A stretch of 64,000 bases of DNA from Pseudomonas nitroreducens NBRC 12694 (lineage in GTDB: Bacteria > Pseudomonadota > Gammaproteobacteria > Pseudomonadales > Pseudomonadaceae). The DNA is taken from assembly GCF_002091755.1 (NCBI RefSeq), contig NZ_BDAI01000002.1:124001-188000 (forward strand), written 5' to 3'. The translations under genes and the position numbers were made by a program. The first letter of the stretch is position 1; each line of letters opens with the position of its first letter. This document shows, in pieces, positions 16,973 through 25,118 of the stretch. The notes under the pieces were generated by a model. It had not been told where the DNA came from. It ran no database searches and saw nothing but the letters and a program-made list of their open reading frames with translations.

Positions 16973-19576
16973 TCAGATATCCCACACCAGGTTGATCGCG
17001 AAGTTGCGGCCTGGCTGGGTCAGGCGGTCGAGGTTGGCCGGGGCCAGCACCGCCGCTTCGCCGACGCCGTCGTAGCCGCGCACGTCATCCCACAGCCAGT
17101 ACTTCTTGTCGGTGAGGTTGTAGAGGCCGGCGTTGAGGGTCAGGTCGTCGGTCAGCTTGTAGTAGCCGGTCAGGTCGAGGATGCCGAAGCCCGGCGTCTT
17201 GAACTGGCTGCTGGTGCCGTCCGGGGCGTTGAACTGGCTGTCGTCCACGCGGTTCTTGCGCTTGACCAGGGTCCAGTCGAGCAGCGCGCCATAGCGGCCA
17301 GCCTGTTCGTCGTAGCCCAGGCCGAACACCCCGGTGAGCGGGTTGACGCTGTTGATCGGCTCGCCGGTGTCCTTGTTGCGACCGTAGGCATAGGCCACCG
17401 AGCCCTTGGTGTAGAGGCCTTGTGGTGCGCCGAAGGCGCCCAGCTCCAGGCGGCCCTTCACTTCCACGCCCTTGATGATGGCGTGCTTGATGTTGTTGCT
17501 GGTGAAGGTCGGTTCGTCGTAGCCGGGGGTGATGGCGTCTTCGTTGATGAAGTCGCGGTACTTGTTGTAGAAGACCGCCACGTCGAACGAGCCTTCCTCG
17601 AAGTTGCCGCGCAGGCCGGTCTCGTAGCTCTGGCTGCGTTCCGGGTCCAGGTCCGGGTTGGGCTCCACGCGATAACCGCTGGTGGGGTTGTCGAAGCGGC
17701 CGTAGAGCGCCTTGGCGGTCGGGGTGCGGAAGCCCTGGGCGTACTGGCCGTACCACAGGTAGTTGTCGTTGAACGAATAGGTCACGCCGAGCTTGGGCGA
17801 GAGCTGGTGCCAGGTCTTGCTTTCGCTGCTCACGTCGCCGTCGCCGCTCTGGTCGACGGTGTTGAGGAATTCGTCGGTGACGTGGGGCTTCAGGCGGGTG
17901 TGGTCGTAGCGCAGGCCGGGCAGGAAGGTCCAGTCGTTCCAGCGGATTTCGTCCTGGGCGAAGAGCGCGTAGGTGTCGATGGTCGGATCGGGAAAGTCGC
18001 TGCTGCGCGCCAGTTGATCGCTGGCCACGGTGCTCGGGCCGCCGATGGTGGGGCAGGTACGGCTGACGGCCAGGCAGGTGGCGCCGCCTTCGCGGTAGCC
18101 GGTGACCTTCTGGCGCTTGAGGGTGGTGCCGTAGGTCAGCAGGTGGTCGGTGTCGCCCAGGGCGAAGGCCTTGTCCATCTGCAGGTCGAGCACCCACTGG
18201 CGTTCCTTGTACTGGGTCTCGCGGGTGCGCAGCACCTGGCGGGTGATGGGGTAGTAGAACTCGTCGGTGCTCTGGTCGGTCTTGGCGATCTGGTAGTTGA
18301 AGGTCCACTTCAGGTGATCGGCCACGGCGCTGTCCAGCAGCATCTGGTGTTCCAGACCATAGCGCTCGCGGGTGATAGTGTCGTTGCCGGTGCGCCACTG
18401 GTACATGCCGCCGGGCAGCACGGAATCGGGAATGGTCGGCGCACCGTTGAAGTACGGGCCGCCGTAGGCGCTTTTCTGGTCGGTATCGACGTCGTCCTTG
18501 TACTTCTCGTAGACCAGGCCGAAGCGGCTGCCTTCGGCGTAGTTCCAGCCCAGCTTGGCCAGCACGTTGGTGGTGCGCACGTCCTCGGGGTTGGCTTCGG
18601 TGCGCGACAGGCCGGTGCCGCCGGTGCTGCCGTAGGACTCGGTCTCGTGGCCGTTGCGCTGGCTCAGGTGCAGCAGGCCGTCGAAGGTGTCGAGGCGGCC
18701 GGCGACGGTGGCGGAGGTCAGCCAGCTGTCATCGGCGGAGCTGTAGCCGGTCTTCAGTCGCGCGCCAACGTCCTGGCCGTCCTTGATGATGTCGTTCGGG
18801 TCGAGGGTGAAGTAGCTCACCGCGCCGCCGATGGCGTTGCTGCCGTACAGGGCTGAGGCCGGGCCGCGCAGGACTTCGACGCGCTTGACGATCTCCGGGT
18901 CGACGTAGTTGCGCTCGGTCTGCGCATACGGGCCATTGAAGAAGCTGTTGGGGATCTCGACGCCGTCGATCTGCGTCAGCACGCGGTCGCCGTCGATGCC
19001 GCGGATGTTGTAGCCGGTGATGCCGGCACGGTTGCCGGTGCCGCCGACGGAGACGCCGGGCATGTCGCGCACCAGTTCCTTGATGCTGTTGACGTTCTTG
19101 CGGTCCAGCTCTTCGCGGCTCACCACGTTGACGGTGGTCGGCACCGAAGTGACGCTCTGCGCCTGGCGGGTGGCGGTGACAGTCAGCGGCTGCATCTCGG
19201 AGACGGAGGAGAGGTTGCGTTCCAGGACCACATTGCGCGGGCCGAGCTGGCGGACGGTCAGGCCGGTGCCGCCGAGCAGGGTCTTCAGTGCGCGCTCCGC
19301 CGGCAGGCGGCCGCTGACGCCTGGGGATTCCACGCCGTCGGCCAGATCGCCAGCCACGCCCACCTGCCAGCCAGTCACCGAGCTGAAGGCATTCAGCGCC
19401 TGCGGCAGGGGCTGGCGAGCGATATCGAAGCGGTAGCCGGCCTGGGTCTGGCTGGCCTCGGCCGCCAGTGCGGAAGTGGCCGGCAGGCTGGCGAGGCCGA
19501 TGGACAGGGCGAGCAGCGAGATGCTGGCCGGCGCGGACAGCCGGCGCAGAGGGGCACGCGAAGAAGCAATGGTCAT
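16973..19576 (-). CDS. hxuA: TonB-dependent haem/haemoglobin receptor with signalling domain (HxuA-like)
   Basis: This 867-residue outer-membrane transporter has a signal peptide, then an STN signalling domain (YRFDIARQPLPQALNAF, from about 47). A TonB-box-like segment (MQPLTVTATR, about 126), a plug domain (about 140-250, with VEVLRGPASALYGSNAIGG) and a 22-strand barrel follow. The barrel contains GFRTPTAKALYGRF and EPNPDLDPE, matching the FRAP/NPNL haem-receptor signature. STN domains signal ligand binding to a FecR-type protein, and the adjacent anti-sigma and sigma genes fit. The order resembles hxuIRA of P. aeruginosa. Confidence 0.92.
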   Translation of the reverse strand: MTIASSRAPLRRLSAPASISLLALSIGLASLPATSALAAEASQTQAGYRFDIARQPLPQALNAFSSVTGWQVGVAGDLADGVESPGVSGRLPAERALKTLLGGTGLTVRQLGPRNVVLERNLSSVSEMQPLTVTATRQAQSVTSVPTTVNVVSREELDRKNVNSIKELVRDMPGVSVGGTGNRAGITGYNIRGIDGDRVLTQIDGVEIPNSFFNGPYAQTERNYVDPEIVKRVEVLRGPASALYGSNAIGGAVSYFTLDPNDIIKDGQDVGARLKTGYSSADDSWLTSATVAGRLDTFDGLLHLSQRNGHETESYGSTGGTGLSRTEANPEDVRTTNVLAKLGWNYAEGSRFGLVYEKYKDDVDTDQKSAYGGPYFNGAPTIPDSVLPGGMYQWRTGNDTITRERYGLEHQMLLDSAVADHLKWTFNYQIAKTDQSTDEFYYPITRQVLRTRETQYKERQWVLDLQMDKAFALGDTDHLLTYGTTLKRQKVTGYREGGATCLAVSRTCPTIGGPSTVASDQLARSSDFPDPTIDTYALFAQDEIRWNDWTFLPGLRYDHTRLKPHVTDEFLNTVDQSGDGDVSSESKTWHQLSPKLGVTYSFNDNYLWYGQYAQGFRTPTAKALYGRFDNPTSGYRVEPNPDLDPERSQSYETGLRGNFEEGSFDVAVFYNKYRDFINEDAITPGYDEPTFTSNNIKHAIIKGVEVKGRLELGAFGAPQGLYTKGSVAYAYGRNKDTGEPINSVNPLTGVFGLGYDEQAGRYGALLDWTLVKRKNRVDDSQFNAPDGTSSQFKTPGFGILDLTGYYKLTDDLTLNAGLYNLTDKKYWLWDDVRGYDGVGEAAVLAPANLDRLTQPGRNFAINLVWDI

Positions 19577-19602
19577 CGAAGGGCTCTCTTAGTCAGTCGT
19601 TG

Positions 19603-19622
19603 TTCGCATTCGTAAATGCGAA
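19603..19622. promoter_or_regulatory. Inverted repeat in the receptor promoter region
   Basis: TTCGCATT-CGTA-AATGCGAA is a perfect 8-bp inverted repeat, 27 bp upstream of the receptor start, within the 123 bp between anti-sigma and receptor genes. It could be a regulator site or an mRNA hairpin. It does not match the Fur consensus. Confidence 0.4.
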
Positions 19623-19699
19623 TCTATTGCATTGGCTTCTGACTAAACGAACGAGCCTTTCGAATCGAGTAAAAATACTTTCCGTTCAGCGGCGGGCGA

Positions 19700-20725
19700 T
19701 CAGTTGAGGATCAGCAGTTTCGGGTATTCGTGCAGCTCGGCGGAGGTGATCTGCGCCAGCGAGCGGGCCACGCCCAGCGGGTCGTCCAGGCGCCAGTTGC
19801 CGGTGACGCTGACGTTGTCCAGGCGCTCGTTGGTGTTGACGATCCAGCCGGGGTAGTAGCGGCGCAACTCGGCCAGTACCTGGCTCATGGGGCAGTTCTC
19901 GAACACCATGCGGCCCTTTACCCAGGCCAGTTGCGAGGCAGCCTCGCCGCTGTGCTGGCGTTCGCCGAAACCCTGCGGGCCGACGCGGATGCTGTCGCCG
20001 GCACCCAGGCTGACGCGGGCATCGTCCAGGCGCGTGCGCAGGTCCACCTCGCCGCGCTGCACGCTGACCTCCGCCTCGTTGCCCAGGTAGCGCACAGCGA
20101 ATGCCGTGCCGCGCACGGTGACCTGCACCGGCCCGGCTTCCACTTCGAAGGGGCGGCTGCGGTCGTGGGCAACGTCGAAGAAGGCTTCGCCGCGATAGAG
20201 GCGGGCGACGCGCTGCTGGTCGTCGACCTTGCTGGAGAACGCGGTGTCGGTATTGAGCAGCACGTTCGATCCATCGGCCAACTGGACTTTCTGCCGTTCG
20301 CCCACGGCGGTGAGATGGTCCGCGCGCAGGCGCGTCAGCAGGTCGCCCTGAACCACGACACCGATGGCGAGCACCAGCGCTGCAGCCGTGGCGACTGGTT
20401 TCCAGAAGCGGCGCTGTCGGCGCAGCGGCTGAACCTTTGCCTGCTCCCGCTTGCGTTCCAGGCGGGCGGCAGCCACCGGCAGCAGTGGCGACTGCCACGC
20501 ATCGCGCACGCGCTGGTACGCCTGCGCATTGCCTTCGCTGGCAGCGAGCCAGGCCTCGAAGCGCGCACGGGTGGCGGCGTCCATGTCGTCCTCGAGGATC
20601 AGCCAGTCGAGGGCTTCGGCCATCTGCTGCGGGTCTGCGGGGGGCAAGGGGCGATCCTCGGGGCGGTCCTGGGAGGGTGAGCCGCGCATTGTTGTCGAAT
20701 CGGCCGGCGAACGGTAGTCCGTCAT
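19700..20725 (-). CDS. hxuR: FecR-family anti-sigma / transmembrane signal transducer (HxuR-like)
   Basis: This 341-residue inner-membrane protein has a cytoplasmic N-terminal FecR_N (DUF4880) region with LDWLILEDDMDAATRARFEAW (about 40-60). One transmembrane helix (about 107-123) is followed by a periplasmic FecR domain (about 140-235) and a C-terminal STN-like domain that would touch the receptor. It relays haem binding at the receptor to the ECF sigma factor. Its ATG overlaps the sigma-factor stop by 4 bp. Confidence 0.9.
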   Translation of the reverse strand: MTDYRSPADSTTMRGSPSQDRPEDRPLPPADPQQMAEALDWLILEDDMDAATRARFEAWLAASEGNAQAYQRVRDAWQSPLLPVAAARLERKREQAKVQPLRRQRRFWKPVATAAALVLAIGVVVQGDLLTRLRADHLTAVGERQKVQLADGSNVLLNTDTAFSSKVDDQQRVARLYRGEAFFDVAHDRSRPFEVEAGPVQVTVRGTAFAVRYLGNEAEVSVQRGEVDLRTRLDDARVSLGAGDSIRVGPQGFGERQHSGEAASQLAWVKGRMVFENCPMSQVLAELRRYYPGWIVNTNERLDNVSVTGNWRLDDPLGVARSLAQITSAELHEYPKLLILN

Positions 20726-21243
20726 ACCGTTTCCTCGAGGCGGCTGACCAGTCCGACACAGATCGCCATGATCAGTTTCAGTTCCTTCTGCACCGTGCTG
20801 GGCGAGACGTCCAGTTGCTCGGCGATTTCCGCATAGCCGCAGCCGTGCAGGCGGCTGAGGATGAAGATGCGTTGCTGGCGTTCGCTGAGTTGTTCGAGCG
20901 TCGCGCCCAGGCGCTCCAGCAGTTTCTCCGCGTGGAGCTGGTCCTCGGCGCTGGAGCCCGGCGCCGGCACGGCCTGCACGATATCGAAAGGCACGTCCTC
21001 GAGCATGGTCCGCGACTGCATGCGCAGGTGGCGCAGGTGATCCAGGGCGAGGTTGCGGCCGGTCTGGAAGAGGAAGGGTTCCAGGTGATCGATGCGGCGT
21101 TCGAGCAGGGTGCGGGCGACGCGCAGGTAGGTTTCCTGCACCAGGTCTTCGGCGATGCTCGGGTTCTTCACCATCCGAACGAGCGTGCGCAGCAGCGGCA
21201 GGCGCTGGGCCAGGAAGACCGCGTCGAGGTTGGAAGTGCTCAC
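20722..21243 (-). CDS. hxuI: ECF (FecI-type) sigma factor for haem uptake (HxuI-like)
   Basis: This 173-residue sigma factor has region 2 (VKNPSIAEDLVQETYLRVAR, DHLRHLRMQ) and region 4 (LSERQQRIFILSRLHGCGYAEIAEQLDVSPSTVQKEL) of the iron-starvation group. It starts at GTG 21241-21243 with a weak ribosome site. A Fur box lies about 27 bp upstream, so the unit should be transcribed under iron limitation. Its own target is presumably the receptor promoter. Confidence 0.92.
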   Translation of the reverse strand: MSTSNLDAVFLAQRLPLLRTLVRMVKNPSIAEDLVQETYLRVARTLLERRIDHLEPFLFQTGRNLALDHLRHLRMQSRTMLEDVPFDIVQAVPAPGSSAEDQLHAEKLLERLGATLEQLSERQQRIFILSRLHGCGYAEIAEQLDVSPSTVQKELKLIMAICVGLVSRLEETV

Positions 21244-21262
21244 AAGGGCGTCCAGCAGGAAT

Positions 21263-21290
21263 AATTTTCAAATGATAATCAATGTTATTC
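21263..21290 (-). promoter_or_regulatory. Fur box upstream of the ECF sigma gene
   Basis: The stretch around AATGATAATCAATGTTATT closely matches the Fur consensus GATAATGATAATCATTATC. It is one of the few AT-rich stretches here and overlaps the expected promoter of the sigma gene. Confidence 0.82.
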
Positions 21291-21343
21291 AGCTGTGACT
21301 GATGGCACAAGTCCATCCATGGTTCCGGGTGTGTTCGGTAAAC

Positions 21344-21377
21344 GAAAAAAGGGCGAGGCGCGCGGGGCGCCTCACCC
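21344..21377 (-). terminator. Intrinsic terminator after the permease gene
   Basis: On the minus strand GGGTGAGGCGC and GCGCCTCGCCC form a stem followed by TTTTTT. It lies 36 bp beyond the permease stop and separates it from the haem unit. Confidence 0.88.
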
Positions 21378-21412
21378 ATTCCCTCAGCCGGCTGGTGAGG
21401 GGCAAGCGGGAC

Positions 21413-22771
21413 TCAGGAGCGCACGGGGCGTGCGTTCAGGCGGGGTTCGTCGTTGCCGGAGTTTGGCTGGTTGGCCGCTTCCGGGCGGCTGTTCCAGTGC
21501 GGAATGAGGATGCCGGCGGCGATCAGCGCGGTGACGGTGAAGCCGATGAACACGGTGTAGGTGTCGAAGTAGCCCGGCAGCAGGCCGCCGAGGATCGCAC
21601 CGATGGAACCGCAGCCGTTGACGAAACCGGCTGCCGTGCCGGCTGCTTCGCCGGTGCCGAAGTCCACGGCAGCGGCGCCGCTGATCATCGAGTCCGGTCC
21701 GTACAGGGTCAGGCCCATCATGAACAGCAGGCCCAGCACCAGAAGACTGCTGCCGGTCTGCATGGCCGGGACGAACAGCGCCAGGCACACCGTCAGGCCG
21801 AGCAGGCTGATCACGCAGGCCGGCATGCGCCGTGCGCCGAAGATGCGGTCGGAGGCGTAGCCGATCAGGATCGGCCCGAGCAGCCCGGCGACCTCGAAGG
21901 CTGACGGCAGGATCGCCGCGCCGACCTTGCCCAGCCCTGGCATGCGTTCGTAGACGATCACCGGCCCCCACAGCAGGATCGCGTAGCGCGCCGGCTTGAG
22001 CAGGAAGTACGCCAGCCCCAGGGTCAGCACGGTACGGTTGCGCAGCACCTTGCCGAGGATGCGCAGGGATTTGCCGTTTTCGCCCTCATGCTTGAAGCCG
22101 GCGTAGTTCACCGCTTCGGGTTGCTGCACGTCGGCCTCCACCGGCGGCAGGCCGACGTCCTGCGGACGGTTGCGTTGCAGCAGCAGGAACAGGATGGCGA
22201 CTGCGCCGACCACGGCAGCGGTGGAGTAGAACGCCGCATGCCAGGTGCCGAACACTTCATAGGCCCACCAACCGGCGAAGGGCGAGGCGACCAGTCCGCC
22301 GAAGGCGTAACAGGTACTCCACAGCCCGAGCACGCGGCCGCGTTCGTGGGTGGCGAAGAAGCTGCCGATGTTCTTGCACAGCCCCGACCAGCCGGTGGAC
22401 TGCGCCAGGCCCTGGACCACCATGCAGGTGGCGAAGATCGGCAGGGTGGCAAAGCTGCCCATGACCAGCGCGGCAGCGGCGGAGATCAGCAGGCCGCCGA
22501 ACACCACCACGCGCGGGCCGTAGCGGTCGGCGAAGACCCCCCAGGTGAACTGGCCCACGGCGTAGGCCGTGAGGTAGATGGCGTCGAGGTTGGCCATCGC
22601 GATCTTGTCGAGATGGAAGCTGGGGTCCTCGGCGATGCCGAGCTTGGCCACCGAGAAGGCCTTTCGGGTGAAGTAGAAGGCCGCGTAGGCCAGCCAGGTG
22701 ATGGCGAAGATCTGCCATTTCCAGCGGGCGAGGGAGGCGCGCGGCGATGCGATGCCGTGAGGGTTGAGCAT
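21413..22771 (-). CDS. MFS permease, organophosphate:phosphate antiporter (GlpT/UhpT) type
   Basis: This 452-residue protein has 12 predicted membrane segments. The N-terminal AYAAFYFTRKAFSVAK (about 28-43) and VGQFTWGVFADRYGPR (about 72-87) are typical of the OPA branch of the major facilitator superfamily, which carries phosphorylated or phosphonate substrates. It lies beside two LysR genes and phnWX, so 2-aminoethylphosphonate or a related phosphonate is the likely cargo (inference). MFS-type 2-AEP importers (AepP) are described in Pseudomonas; whether this is one needs alignment. A LysR gene is divergent from it. Confidence 0.83.
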   Translation of the reverse strand: MLNPHGIASPRASLARWKWQIFAITWLAYAAFYFTRKAFSVAKLGIAEDPSFHLDKIAMANLDAIYLTAYAVGQFTWGVFADRYGPRVVVFGGLLISAAAALVMGSFATLPIFATCMVVQGLAQSTGWSGLCKNIGSFFATHERGRVLGLWSTCYAFGGLVASPFAGWWAYEVFGTWHAAFYSTAAVVGAVAILFLLLQRNRPQDVGLPPVEADVQQPEAVNYAGFKHEGENGKSLRILGKVLRNRTVLTLGLAYFLLKPARYAILLWGPVIVYERMPGLGKVGAAILPSAFEVAGLLGPILIGYASDRIFGARRMPACVISLLGLTVCLALFVPAMQTGSSLLVLGLLFMMGLTLYGPDSMISGAAAVDFGTGEAAGTAAGFVNGCGSIGAILGGLLPGYFDTYTVFIGFTVTALIAAGILIPHWNSRPEAANQPNSGNDEPRLNARPVRS

Positions 22772-23104
22772 GGTCTGACCTCGTTGTTGTTGTGCTGTGC
22801 CGGCAGTCAGTGGGTAACGCCTTTTTTATTGTTGTTTTCGGAGCACGTCGCACCGTCTTCGCGGTGCGGGTCAGAAGCGCTGTAGCTGTTCTGTACCGCC
22901 GTTCCGTGTGGATGTCGGGAAGCGGCGGTGGAGCGATGGAAACAATTTCGAATAAATAACTGAAATCGATTTATCAGATTTCAAAAATAAGCTGGGCTTG
23001 TATGACAGAGCGCCATGACGCTAGTGTTCTGCGTGAATGACCTTTCAGTCGCGTTCTGTCCGATGGCGGATGACGGGTCAGAACCTTCCTGCAGAGGCGC
23101 GCCC
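22772..23104. promoter_or_regulatory. Divergent promoter region permease / LysR (333 bp)
   Basis: No gene was seen. The stretch 22935-23000 is distinctly AT-rich and contains a perfect inverted repeat, TGAAATC (22961-22967) and GATTTCA (22977-22983), a plausible LysR-type site for the neighbouring regulator. Confidence 0.5.
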
Positions 23105-23983
23105 ATGTCCGTTTCCCACGCCCAGCTCAAGGCCTTCCACGCGGTCGCCGTCCACGGCAGCTTCACCCGCGCCGCCGAGCGCCTGTTTCTCACCCAGCCG
23201 GCGGTCTCCGATCAGGTGCGCAAGCTGGAGGAGCGCTATGGCGTGTTGTTGTTCCACCGCAACAAGCGTTCGGTGCGCCTGACCGAATTGGGCGAACGCC
23301 TGCTGTCGGTAACCCAGCGGCTGTTCGTGATCGAGGCTGAGGCGCAGGAGCTGCTGCAGGAATCCAGCGCGCTGCAGACCGGCAGCCTGACCCTGGCGGT
23401 GGATGCACCGGTACACGTGCTGCCGCAGATCGCGCGCTTCTGCCAACGCCATCCGGGTATCCGCGTGAAGCTGGAAACGGGCAACACCGACGAGTCCCTG
23501 CAACGGCTGTTCGACTATCAGGCCGACCTGGCGCTGCTGGGCCGCGAAGTCCAGGACGAGCGCCTGCTGACCTTCACCCTGCGTAGCGACCCCATCGTGG
23601 CCTTCGTCGGCCGCAGTCATCCCTGGGCCGGGCGCGAGTCCATCGAGTTGGCCGATCTCGACGACATGCCGCTGGTGCTGCGCGAGCAGGGCTCGGTGAC
23701 CCGGCAGATGCTCGAAGCGGAAATGGCCCGCGCCGGCCTGCGCATCCGTCCGGCCATCGAGGTGGAGGGGCGTGAGGCGTCGCTGGAAGCGGTGGCAGTG
23801 GGGATTGGTGTGGGCGTGGTTTCGGCCGCCGAACTGGGCGCGGATGCGCGCGTGCATGCGCTGCCGATCCTCGATTGCCACTGGCGTATGAGCGAGACGC
23901 TGGTATGCCTGCGCGAGCAGAGCACGCGGCGGATCGTGGCGACCTTTCTCGATCTGGTGAAGGAAGATTTGCCGGCGGAGTAG
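23105..23983 (+). CDS. LysR-family regulator, permease-linked
   Basis: This 292-residue LysR protein has an N-terminal helix-turn-helix (QLKAFHAVAVHGSFTRAAERL, LTQPAVSDQVRKLEERY) and a periplasmic-binding-like effector domain. It is divergent from the organophosphate-type permease and probably controls it. I chose the ATG at 23105 because the LysR domain starts right after it, although the frame is open for 30 more codons upstream. It resembles the second LysR of this locus, and both likely respond to phosphonate compounds (inference). Confidence 0.87.
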   Translation: MSVSHAQLKAFHAVAVHGSFTRAAERLFLTQPAVSDQVRKLEERYGVLLFHRNKRSVRLTELGERLLSVTQRLFVIEAEAQELLQESSALQTGSLTLAVDAPVHVLPQIARFCQRHPGIRVKLETGNTDESLQRLFDYQADLALLGREVQDERLLTFTLRSDPIVAFVGRSHPWAGRESIELADLDDMPLVLREQGSVTRQMLEAEMARAGLRIRPAIEVEGREASLEAVAVGIGVGVVSAAELGADARVHALPILDCHWRMSETLVCLREQSTRRIVATFLDLVKEDLPAE

Positions 23984-23998
23984 GGCATGGTTGTGGGT

Positions 23999-24089
23999 GG
24001 TTCGCGAGCAAGAACTAGGCGTCCCCTCGCTCCTACAGATTGGTCATACGCTGGCGTTTCCCTTGTAGGAACGACCTTGCTCGCGAACC
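23999..24089. repeat. REP-type inverted repeat between convergent LysR genes
   Basis: GGTTCGCGAGCAAG at 23999-24012 pairs perfectly with CTTGCTCGCGAACC at 24076-24089. Inside are GCTCCTACA and TTGTAGGAAC, another pairing set. The layout is that of a Pseudomonas REP doublet, sited between two converging genes where it may stop transcription from both sides. Confidence 0.75.
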
Positions 24090-24109
24090 GCATCCTGCCG
24101 AACCTCAGG

Positions 24110-24970
24110 TCAGGCTTCCGCCAACTCCAGAAACGCACTCACTACCCGCAACCCCCGGCGCCGTTCCAGGCAGCCGATGGCGTGGCGGTTGAGCAGCCCG
24201 TCGCCGCTCAGTGGAATCGCCTTCACCCGCGGGTCCGGGCTGACCTCCAGCGACGACACGATGCCGATCCCCAGCTCCGCCGCCACTGCTTCGGTCACCG
24301 CTTCGCGGCTGTCCAACTCCAGCAGCACGCGCGGCGCCACTGAGGCTGCCGAGCAGGCCGCATCGAAGGTGCGCCGGGTGATGGAATCGGGCTCGCGCAG
24401 CACCATGATCCGCTGGTCCAGCTCGCCCAGCGGCAGCTCGCCAGCGTGCTCGCTCCAGGCATGGCTGGCCGGCACCAACGCGCAGATGCGTGACTCCACC
24501 AGTTCGCGCAGGAACAGCCCGGCGCGCGGCTCCACTTCGGTCAGCACGGCGATATCGACGTGCTCGTCCATCAGTGCTGCGAGGGTTTCCTGCGCATTGC
24601 CCAGGCGCAGATTGACGGTGATGCCGGGGTAGGACGCGCGCAGCCGGGCGAGCATCGGCATCACCAGGTGCGGGCCGTCGGCGGCTACCTCGATACGCCC
24701 GGTCACCAGCTCGCGGCTGGCGTCGAGCATGGCTTCGGCTTCCTCCTCCAGGGCGAACAGGGTGCGGCTGATCGCCGACAGGCGTACGCCATCTTCTGTC
24801 AGCTCCACGCCTCGCGCGGTGCGGCGGAACAGGTTGACCTGGTAGTGCTCCTCCAGCGCCTTTACATGCCCGGTCACCGCTGGCTGGCTGATGAACAAGC
24901 GCTCAGCGGCGCGGGTGAAGCTGCGTTCGCGGGCGACGGCGTCGAACGCTCGGAGCTGGAAGAGGTTCAT
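24110..24970 (-). CDS. LysR-family regulator of phnWX (probable)
   Basis: This 286-residue LysR protein has an N-terminal helix-turn-helix (MNLFQLRAFDAVARERSFTRAAERL, SQPAVTGHVKALEEHY) and a C-terminal effector domain. It is divergent from phnW with 148 bp between starts, the classic LysR-target arrangement, and P. aeruginosa has a LysR gene in the same place. A 2-aminoethylphosphonate-derived inducer is likely (inference). The ATG is at 24968-24970. Confidence 0.87.
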   Translation of the reverse strand: MNLFQLRAFDAVARERSFTRAAERLFISQPAVTGHVKALEEHYQVNLFRRTARGVELTEDGVRLSAISRTLFALEEEAEAMLDASRELVTGRIEVAADGPHLVMPMLARLRASYPGITVNLRLGNAQETLAALMDEHVDIAVLTEVEPRAGLFLRELVESRICALVPASHAWSEHAGELPLGELDQRIMVLREPDSITRRTFDAACSAASVAPRVLLELDSREAVTEAVAAELGIGIVSSLEVSPDPRVKAIPLSGDGLLNRHAIGCLERRRGLRVVSAFLELAEA

Positions 24971-24997
24971 GAGGTATATGTCCGGCTTATGCAGTGC

Positions 24998-25021
24998 ATC
25001 GTGATAAACAATTTGAACGAT
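24998..25021. promoter_or_regulatory. Candidate LysR site upstream of phnW
   Basis: ATCGT-N14-ACGAT forms a short inverted repeat in the AT-richer part of the divergent lysR/phnW region, about 100 bp before the phnW start. LysR activators bind such interrupted dyads upstream of their targets; the match is weak. Confidence 0.3.
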
Positions 25022-25118
25022 ATCTGCCCGGCCGGCAAGTTATGCCCAGGCCACGGCGAACCCGCCCGGCCCAACCGAATTCAGCCCTGACGACGTTCCC
25101 ACGAAAGAGGAATCGAGC

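Noticed and set aside
16958..18856. 632-codon open frame opposite the haem receptor
   Set aside because: The opposite strand encodes a full TonB receptor with all family motifs; this frame has valine/glycine/alanine-rich composition typical of shadows.
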